Positions 48,070 through 64,000 of a stretch of DNA of 64,000 nt are shown piece after piece. Source of the DNA: Paralvinella palmiformis (lineage: Eukaryota; Annelida; Polychaeta; Terebellida; Alvinellidae). Both the position numbers and the translations under genes were made by a program. Where the stretch lies: the NCBI GenBank assembly GCA_025642065.1, contig JAODUP010000044.1, forward strand, positions 186,001-250,000, given 5' to 3'. Under the pieces are notes generated by a model that ran no database searches, was not told the DNA's origin, and worked only from the letters and a program-made list of their open reading frames with translations. Within the stretch, counting starts at the first letter, position 1. Each line of letters begins with the position of its first letter.

Positions 48070-48480
48070 AGTCAATTCCATTCTGTCAATTCCAATTCCA
48101 CTCGATTCCATTTGGTCAATTCCATATAAAATGTATCAATTCCAAATAGAGCAATTCCAATTTAATTCCATACCCTCTGCTGGAGTTGTTGGCGACAATC
48201 GCACCACCTGGAAAGTCAGCAGGTCACGGACATCACGAGACTCATCATTCTGGCATCAGTCCAGTTTGAAACATGGATCTAACGTTGTAGCCAGTTTTAA
48301 GTGATCCATCACCTCGTATGGGGCCAACCGCTTCTCAATACTGGCTTGCTTGGAGTAGTTACTCGGAGTAGTTTTTTTTTTGTAGCAAACTTCAATTCCT
48401 ATTCGAAATTTATCAATTCCAACTCCATTTTTTTAAATAAGCAATTCCAATCCCGACATTGGAATTGAATTGATCCCTTG
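48070..48480. mobile_element. GGTCAATTCAATTCC-family element, longest copy
   Basis: The left end is GAGTCAATTCCATTCTGTCA with further AATTCCA modules. The right end is GGAATTGAATTGATCCC, the inverted counterpart. The right interior matches 29461-29750 in reverse (GTAGCAAACTTCAATTCC). About 170 bp in the middle (48178-48350) has no match in the other copies. Confidence 0.7.
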
Positions 48481-48745
48481 GTGGTATGGTATAGGTACCA
48501 TCTGCATACGTTAAATTATTTATAATTATGCTATTCATATCACAACCAATATAATTCTCGTTCAAGTTGTAAACATAGCTGACATAATTCCAACCTGTGT
48601 TACGTCATTGGATACAGTAAACAAAATGGGAGAATATGGTTACCCCGATGTCAGGGACGGATTTAAGCCTTAAGAGGCCTCTGGGGTGATAGAATTTTGG
48701 AACCCTTCATTACGTATGATGCCCCCCGTGTCTAAAAAAAAAGTC

Positions 48746-48749
<4 letters not shown>

Positions 48750-48794
<45 letters not shown>

Positions 48795-48806
48795 TATATA
48801 TATATA
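48750..48806. repeat. (TA)n(CA)n(TA)n microsatellite
   Basis: Pure dinucleotide blocks. Confidence 0.95.
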
Positions 48807-51800
48807 AAGATGCGTCAAAATCTAAATGGGTCCCCTTCAAGAGGATTTAAAAGAATTAGAAAACCCACTCCAACTAGACGGGCTCCAAATATTTTAAACT
48901 GTTTCAAATTAGTTCAGAGGAGCCCCATTAAATGTGAAAATATACAAATCTCCTCTTTTCTTATATCTGTATTTGTTTCTTAATTTTATCAGGTTACCTC
49001 AATACTAGAGGGCTCCTGAGCTGCAGCCAATACTAGCCGATATTTAAATTCGGCGCTGTCATACGTATAGAGATTATTTGTTTACAGTAACAAAATATCA
49101 GAATACGGATTAAGACGTAATCGCTGTTACGTTTAATAGGTTTTCTGAAGGTAGGGACGCGAATGATTTGATAAGATTAGATAACAAAAGCATACTGAAC
49201 TGGAACGTTGATTATAGTATTTCGGTATTTGCTTAATAACACACACACACACCTATTCGTGTTAATAAGAACAATAATGGTCTCCAGTAATATAGAAGGC
49301 AAATAGTTGTGTATGAAATACGGCATTAAACAGTGTTTAACATAGAATGCGCATATTTAAAGTGTTTAAAGTGCCCAGAGTCAGTAGCTGCACTTCGAAC
49401 AATTTTAAGTTGATCAATTCCACATTCCTCATCCAATGCAGAGAATCGAGATAATACTGATTTTCAATTTATAATATCATTGATAATAAATTATATATAT
49501 CTATACAGTGTAGACATGTTATTATCTCTTCATTTTTTATTTCCATATTTCGTGTCCGACAAGCAAAGGGCGTAAATCACACACACACACACACACAACT
49601 ACTTCTTCAACTGGTCACCAAATTAGGCATCTTGATGATAGCGGTAGCCTTTACACTTTTATTTCTTTACACTCCTTTTAAGGTGTGCCGTATATATATT
49701 TACTATTGAATCATACCGGTTCAGAAACACTTTATTTAATCATTAAAACCGACGAACAATCCAATAATCCAATAACTACACGCTTAATTAGCATTATAAC
49801 GCCGAAACGTTAACAGCCACCTAGTGAATTATTAGATATAAGCGCCATCTATTGAATAAAATACGACGAAACGCGTTGAACCGTGAATATTTATGGTATG
49901 CGTTTAGTATATATGTCTGGTGTCTGCGGCCTGTTTGGATACACATTTATTGTATAAATCGTTTACTTATGACGTTAGTATATCATATAATATTAATGTT
50001 ATATGTTTTTGAACTCTTCTAACGTTTTAACATTCAGTGATTGTGTTTTAGGGTGGCGATAATTGATAAATAGTCATGGGTGATAGTTGGATTACGACCC
50101 ACGGATATTACTAACTAACTAAGTATTATATCTAGATCTACTTTCTGAGAACACTCACTTAGTCATTATATCTATATCATATGGATTCGTCGAACGTGAA
50201 AGTGGTCCATTTTAGTGAATCGTGGTATGAATGGGCTTATTCATACCACGATTCACTAAAATGGTAGATCTATATTTTCAAAGAAATTTCTAGTTTGAAA
50301 GCTGTCCCAATTTTATTGAATTTATTAGAGATATATTCTAGGACTAGGTACAGTTACAACTACAAATCTTTCAGATGTTTTCCAAACAAAACAGTATGCA
50401 TGATTTATGACCAGAAAAGGGTTCCCAAAATGCCAGAGGCAGAGGGTGTATTTCTGACTCATTTTATAGCTCTGCAGACATGTCAGAAATATTATATCAA
50501 ACTGAGATAACAAATATACAGCTAACCAGATGCATTAAACCAATACAAGAAAATGAGATACCAAATCTTACAATATAAAAAACTGATTATGCTAATTTTA
50601 TTCTCTGTGCTATGAATATAATAAATAAATAATAGCTATTATATAGCGGGAAGGGTATAGCTAGTATTACTGACTTACTATCAGACAATTTATGAATGAA
50701 AATTTGTGCCTAAATGAGTGGAGTAAATGTATAATATTTTGTATAAATTCCTGAGAGCTAACAACTACTTTTCATGTTTATATGAGTTTAATATATATAT
50801 ATACTTGTAAATATTACAATCTTTCAATTTAAAAAAGTTGATTTTAACATGGATTAAACTAGTAAAACTGTGGACTCGGCTTAACTCCAATTTTGATTTA
50901 GAGGAAACTATTAACTCCTACGAAGAATTGCTGATTATATCAATGGGTTAAACTTATTTTAATTGTAAATGACCGTAAGGCCATTGTTTTTTTAATACTG
51001 GTTTTACGGAAAATTTTACAATCTCCAATAATTTAGCTTTTTTTTGGCCTGTATTATTTTCTTTTTGTTGTTAATCGTCAGTGAAAAGTAAATGATAGAC
51101 ATGTCACTGTCAGCATCGGCATGAGTGGCCATCTTTCCAAAGGATTCTTATGCGGTCATTGATTGGTTGATGCAGACACTGCCGCAAATTGATTTGCATA
51201 TTTTAATAAACCGATATTCCATATATTAGTTATGCAAATCCGACAAAAAAAGGAACACATTTAAATGTAAGAACATGATTCCACTTGTGCGATCTGTGAC
51301 AAAACTGATCATTCCATGTAGTGATTGGCGTGAGTCGTAAACTTCTGGATTCAACCATCTTATTCAAATATCCAAGCAGTTTCCCAAGAAAAATATCTCA
51401 GAAGGTGGATACCACGGGGGGGGCGTTGTCCACTTAACAACGTCCTACTCTGAGAGGCTGTTTAGTTCATGGGTCAAGGAAAACGAAATGGATGACTTGT
51501 TGAGTGATGTCTGAAGAAAGCCTTTTTTCGTGTATGCAGCAAGCAAAACCATTGTGCTAATACCTAATCACAGGTAGTATTCCGTAGTATTTCAATTTGT
51601 TGTTGTTTCAAAAATATATAGGAGAAGTGAGCAGGTTTGACCAAGCAGGGAGAATCGACCACAACATTAAACCCCGAATTGTTATTTATTACACTTAATA
51701 GGTTTAAGCTGGAACATAATACATTACTGAATAAAAAAAAATTAGTGACTGAAAGTGGTCATATCAAAATTAGAACTTTTGTCCATGGGTGTCAACATTT

Positions 51801-52069
51801 CAAAAGTGTACACTATGTGTGGTCGATCCACACTGTGTGTGTTTGGCTGTGCCCAATAGGTGATAGCCAGGGGTTTCTACCCCAAATTTCAACAAGACAA
51901 GCCCCGCACTGTGGTCGAACTTCCACTCCAGCCACTTTGCTTATATAAATAACATTTATGACTTTGAATTGGGTCACAAATCATGTGATCAATGCCTTGT
52001 TAGGAAATTAAACATTGAGTGACTGGTAGAAAAGTGCTTCTTGCCGATTGCTGTATCGCGTCAGAGAAT
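48807..52069. other. Intergenic DNA without a supported gene
   Basis: Short open frames (50295-50510, 51637-51948) have no recognisable features. The perfect inverted repeat at 50207-50264 is listed separately. A degenerate repeat-C end may lie at about 51850-51920. Confidence 0.45.
50207..50264. repeat. Perfect inverted repeat: 26-bp arms, 6-bp loop
   Basis: Arm 1 is 50207-50232 (starting CCATTTTAGTGAATCGTGG), the loop GGGCTT is 50233-50238, and arm 2 is 50239-50264, the exact reverse complement with no mismatch. Confidence 0.97.
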
Positions 52070-52255
52070 GTATACTAAGATATCGTGGGTGGTGACCACG
52101 TTACAATTGTGCTGCTGTCTCCAGTGAATTATTAAAAATAAAGGGGGACATTAAAGACCCCCTGAGGACGTAAAACACTCTGGCAGTGACCACCCTCAGG
52201 GTATTTCGGTTCCATCTTTCCATACTGCTCCCCTGTGAGTGGTGGGGGAGGGGGT
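52070..52255 (+). repeat. Interspersed repeat C, copy 2
   Basis: See 45001-45160. This copy extends with a GGGGACATTAAAGACCCCCT insertion that copy 1 lacks, itself a small inverted repeat. Confidence 0.8.
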
Positions 52256-52963
52256 TTCTCAACCACTCCAACAGAGGCTGTGTCGAATAAGCGACAGCCT
52301 GGGGATTCTCCCCGAACAACAAAAACGTATACTAAGATCAAACCATTGAAGTGTAAGGTGGTTGAACCTCCCCACTTCTCCCCTAAATTAATTGAGTATA
52401 TATTAGGTTAGTAGTTACTGGGGGAAACTCCGGGTGCTAAACTTATACATCTTTTTATTTAAAAATTTATCATGAATATTTTTTAATGTTATGTTAAGGG
52501 GGCATTGTATAAGCAATACTTCAAGCATCTTCCTTTTCAACATTCTGTATGTATTTGCTTTTGTTAAAATGATGTATTCTGAATGTTGAAATAAACAATT
52601 TGATGAGAAAAAAAAACAACTTAGCCACAGGTGGGAAAATAATAATAAAAAGAATAAAAGTAAATTTTATTTCCCAGCTGCAAGTTTCAGCTGTGGTTGG
52701 CGGGATTGTAAAACAAGTATTTAAAAAACAATGGCCTAAACAGGTGTTACACACAAAATGTCTGCTGAATGATAATGATTATTCATGCATGATATGGGCT
52801 TCAGACCTTGGTTCTGTGAACACATGGATTCCCTATTTTTGCCCAATGGCCACCCTGACAGTGCTCAGTCTCGCTTCACAGTCCACCAATAATACAGGCA
52901 ACAGCTTGGGGACCCAACATCTGTGTTATAATGGGGACTACTGTATTTGTTATTAAACTGCTA

Positions 52964-53111
52964 AAGCTAGATCATATCGCATTACACTACCTTTCTTTAT
53001 CTTTCGGTAAAATAAAGAGATGTCTATCTTTGTATAAACTTATTATTGCTGAAAGTGACATAGAAAGACCTACTGCAGTTAGATGTCATATGTAAACAAA
53101 GGCCATTGTCC
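52964..53111 (+). repeat. Interspersed repeat D, copy 2
   Basis: See 46035-46190. It follows repeat C at a similar spacing in both places. Confidence 0.75.
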
Positions 53112-53112
53112 A

Positions 53113-53114
<2 letters not shown>

Positions 53115-53147
<33 letters not shown>
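53115..53147. repeat. (TA)n microsatellite
   Basis: About 16 TA units. Confidence 0.95.
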
Positions 53148-53149
<2 letters not shown>

Positions 53150-54005
53150 AGCAGTGGGGAAGGAGCATAGCAGTTGAAAACCTTGGAAATAACAGTTGAT
53201 GGACTACTCACCTTGGGACCTGGAATCTCAAGGGCACTATCAATTGTACAATGAGTGCAATCCAAGACAACATGTAGAAAAAAAACTACTTTATCCAGAG
53301 CTGAAGTAAATACCATAATAAATTTATAACACTTAACTTTCAGGGTTTTAACACTTCAAAAACTGAGAAGTACAAATATTTTAATTCAGAAGAATTATAC
53401 TATAAATTTGCATTATAATTATGAAATCCTTATCCCTCTAAAGTAATATTAAAAAAATTAAGTATATGGATGTTCATAGAATGGGAATATCTAGACTCCT
53501 GCATATAATATACAAGTGAGCTGGTGGTGCTGTATATGTTGTAATTTCGGAAAGTGGAAAACCTCTGGGAAATACTTTTTGCTATTCTGGAAATTAATTT
53601 ATAGTCGTGTTATTATAGAGGAAGTGATCAAGATAAGACCACGCTTATGTGCTAATCATCAGGAGGTGGTCATGCAGTAGTATTTCATAGCACAATATTT
53701 CCTACCCCATATTTCCTCAGCAGCCATAATATATGAATCCATATTCTTTAAAAAATATATTTTAAATATTAACCTATAGCTTAAATCTTTTTTCTGAAAT
53801 CTGCATTTAAATAATGAAAGTGATCATTTTGTTTATTTAAAACTTTCTTGGATTGATTTTTCAGACAACTCTTGTTTTGATTTTTCTTATTGCTGAAATA
53901 TTAATGATTCATATATGTTTCGTTGTTATGGTATTTATTTATTGCTTTACTTGTATGTTATAATTTTCACCTTATGTTATCTTAAATCATTCTCTTCATT
54001 TTCAG
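53148..54005. other. Upstream region of the cholinesterase-like gene
   Basis: No gene is recognised. It ends with a strong 3' splice site (TCATTCTCTTCATTTTCAG, ending 54005), so an untranslated exon lies further upstream, possibly outside what I can recognise. Confidence 0.45.
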
Positions 54006-54136
54006 AATTTTTACACATCCCTTGATTAGACTAGGTTTTTGCCCATTTCCATCTTATTCTCACTGAGATGATTCAGTGCACAGTGACATGAATTTTGACT
54101 GTTGTGATCACAGCCTGAAGGTGTGCTGCATTCACG

Positions 54137-61030
<6,894 letters not shown>

Positions 61031-61868
61031 TATGTTAAGAATATTAATTTGTCCCATAATTGTCATCACATTGTTATGAAAATGTTAGGTTTTTATTTTA
61101 TTTATGGGAATATTTTGTTTTGTCTGTAGCAGTGTTTGTGTCATTTTGACTTCACTTGTGATTAAATCACTTCAGTCAGGTCTGAGTACTGGTGTATCTC
61201 TTGCCATGGATCAGTTTTCACTTGTTTTGTTTAATTGAAAGGAGTTGTTCAAGTGAAGTAAAAAAGATGCATAAAATTAAATATCTTATTGTCACAGTTG
61301 TTCGGTTATAAGTGCAATGGGTTTTCTATGTTTATGAACCGCCTTGACAGATCCTGGTGCTAGTGTCAGGATATCTTTTCTACCTTGATGTGCTGAAATA
61401 TAACCAGTGCCATATTTGGTCATTGTTAATAATGTTATCATTCATATATGTGTACCATAAGTATAGAATCTTATTGAAGACACATGATGTGTTTAAATTT
61501 CCTATTTTTATGATGTTGTATACATGGTGCATGGATGTTTTATGCCATGTTTTGCCTTAGTCACCTTTGCTATTAACTCTGGCAGGATTAGAAATGGTGA
61601 TATTTGTTGTCTTTTATTTTTGCTGATTATTACATTTTTGTAATTAATACGTCTTCTTGACAGTGTTTGCTATATTCATTCACTGTTTAATCGTTTTGGA
61701 ATGCATCTATGTACATATAAAGTTTGTTTCATATCTCTATGCAAGTCATCTGAAATCCTAGAAAAAAAACCCCTTTTTTCATTGCTATATATTGCTACCT
61801 TTGCTAGCTACTGTGTTTTTCTAGCCTTTCTAATGTTGTTAAAAGTGTTTGTTGGTTAATGAAAACAA

Positions 61869-61911
<43 letters not shown>

Positions 61912-64000
61912 GGTAATATACCTCTTTTGAATTAAGCTGGTTAGTTGCTGTTGAGATGTTTCTGCTCATTCCTTCTTATTATTGGAAGATTTGTACTCTG
62001 TTGTATCTGTGATATTATCCACTGTCTTTAATTGATATAGTCTGCAGCATAAAACTTCATAAGAGCAATACTTCAAAATCTAGTTGCAAAAAGTGTCTCA
62101 AGTATTTGATGTGCTATGAATATACAATCTGGGAGGCTATTGTGTGATTTAATATTTATACACTGAATGTGCCTCTCATAATGTTACTGTTCAGAAATAT
62201 GTTTTTCCCCATATTTCATATTGATGTATACATATTACATATTAACTCCTATTGTTCTTATCATGAACGATTTTACTAATTGTGTTGTGAATATTGTTGT
62301 TATATTATGAACATACAGAAACACACATACACACAGGCATGCAGTGTGTATGTTTATAATAGAATTGCTATTAAAATATATTTGGAGACATAGCAGCAAG
62401 TGTATAGAATGCACACTGAAGTCTAATGATGCTTGAATTAGGTGTTATCATTATAAACACACACACACACACACACACATGTGAATATAATTGTTTGTCT
62501 CATTTTAATTTGTGATGTTATTTAAATTAATGCTTAGCTATTCTAAATGTTTTACTTTATTATGGAAAATCTGATTTTCATAATTCTCTATTACTGTAAT
62601 TGTTGTAGTGTTCAGTAATTGACTTTCTTGAAAATATAAATGTTGTTTTGCAAGCGCTGCACACAGCTAAGTTTGCTTTCCCTTTTTACTATTCATAAAG
62701 CTTTTTATAGTAATTGCTCCATGATAATACTATCATTGTGTATTTACTTACAACATTGATAAATATATGTTTTCGATGGTTTATTGATATGTGACTGTTT
62801 AACTGGAGAGACAGCTAAGAAACTATATATGCAAACAAACTGGTAATAGGTGTTCATGTGTGCAGAATTTGATTTATTGAGACCAGTTCTCAATAAAAAT
62901 ATTCATTTATCCCAAGACTAACCTTGCACACACATGATCTATGCACATGCAATAAGACTGTTATATTTAATTGTGCTTCATTAAATCACAATTTATGTGG
63001 TATGTCACTAACTCACTGCTTATGGTGCTATGGTTATAATCACAAGTTTTATGCAGATAGCACCTAACCTATTTTTGTGTTTTGGTCATTGTGAATATTT
63101 TATTCTGCTATTTTTGTGTAAATATAATATTTCAGTAATATGTTGATCTAGTATGTATTGTGTTCCTCAAGATTAATGTCAATGGATATTATAATCTGTG
63201 TGTTGTGTCACATCTGTTCCCATAGATATGCATTGTTCTGCAAATACAAATATTGAGCGCTGATATATCTGTTTGAGATTATTTAAAATGGCCATCACGT
63301 AAAAATATGGAGCAAAGGATTGTAGATTTTCATTAAGTTTGCTTTTTCTTAGCATAGTTCTCATTTGAATCAGCTATCAGTGTTAAGCAGTGATATCCTT
63401 TTTTTAGATGTTATTACAAGGATATTACAAATAAATATTGAATCAAACATGTGGTGGTTGTACAAAATTGCTATACAATAATGGCCTGTCCAGCTTCTCT
63501 ATCTCATAAATGTGACCAATCGATCCTTGAGACACCACTAATTAGGCTTCTTCTCTTGGCATCAGGCTAGACTTCACTGGTCCATTGCACAATATTAATT
63601 ATCTAATTTTTAGCTGATTTCGGTAATAATACGTAGTAATAACTGAATTTAGATCAAATATGTCCGTACAATATGAACAGTTAGTGTGCTGTGAATACCT
63701 TTATGTTTGATTCATTAATTATTTTACAATTTGGACAGTTTTGCAGCCATTGTTTTCAGTGAACTAAGAATAATGTATACTGTTTTGGGAGCAATAACAG
63801 TAAAGCTAGGGACCCTTAAAATAGAAAAAAAACCTGTGATGTATGTTTACCATTTTGCCATCATTCTATTTTTGAGAACAAATTAAAATGTGTAATTTTT
63901 ACATTTCCTAGCAAGCAGATCACTTCTACAGAAGGTAATTTTGTTGATGAAGTACATTCCTGTTTGAAATAGAACTCCACTGATACTAAACGAGCTATGT
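61031..64000. other. 3'UTR and downstream DNA of the cholinesterase-like gene
   Basis: No further gene is recognised. AATAAA hexamers at 62892-62897 and 63429-63434 are candidate polyadenylation signals, implying a 3'UTR of up to about 2 kb. A closer signal was not obvious. It contains a (TA)n run at 61872-61905 and a (CA)n run at 62457-62480. Confidence 0.5.
61872..61905. repeat. (TA)n microsatellite
   Basis: About 17 TA units in the presumed 3'UTR. Confidence 0.95.

Noticed and set aside
51637..51948. A 103-residue open frame
   Set aside because: No recognisable motif, no splice context, and its 3' part overlaps a degenerate repeat-C-like stretch.

Overview
This window looks like nuclear DNA of an invertebrate animal, most likely a lophotrochozoan and plausibly a gastropod-like mollusc. 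The evidence is AT-rich DNA with many microsatellites, GT-AG introns from about 90 bp to 6.3 kb, animal gene families (NAA10, fatty-acid-binding proteins, a LIAT1-like protein, a neurotactin/cholinesterase-like membrane protein), and a tRNA-derived SINE plus CR1/L2-like, RTE-like, Ty3/gypsy and hAT elements. The taxon is an inference; no marker gene fixes the species.

Layout. 1-18 kb is a transposon graveyard with no host gene I can support. It holds at least six copies of one SINE family, several dead LINEs, a gypsy relic split by a hAT relic, and clear cases of elements nested in elements. 18.4-19.4 kb (+) is a two-exon LIAT1-like gene. It converges on a four-exon FABP gene (21.98-26.64 kb, -) whose first exon adds about 148 acidic, disordered residues to the FABP fold. 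At 28.8-29.3 kb (+) lies an intact, intronless NAA10-like acetyltransferase. A second FABP gene with the same four-exon plan occupies 35.5-42.7 kb (-), and its first intron carries a dead RTE-like LINE. 43-53 kb is again intergenic and rich in short repeats, with a perfect 26-bp inverted repeat at 50.2 kb. 54.0-61.0 kb (+) holds a cholinesterase-like type II membrane protein gene with two alternative first coding exons, each encoding its own cytoplasmic tail and membrane anchor, followed by six shared exons. Everything after 61.03 kb is 3'UTR or downstream DNA.

How the genes relate. The two FABP genes are tandem paralogues (same strand, same exon phases). They flank the NAA10 copy, which sits on the opposite strand and is probably an old retrocopy. 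The cholinesterase-like protein has lost the nucleophilic serine while keeping the oxyanion HGGG and the H-x-x-D histidine motif, as expected of an adhesion or receptor protein such as neurotactin rather than an esterase. I found no operon, CRISPR array, rRNA gene or genuine tRNA gene.
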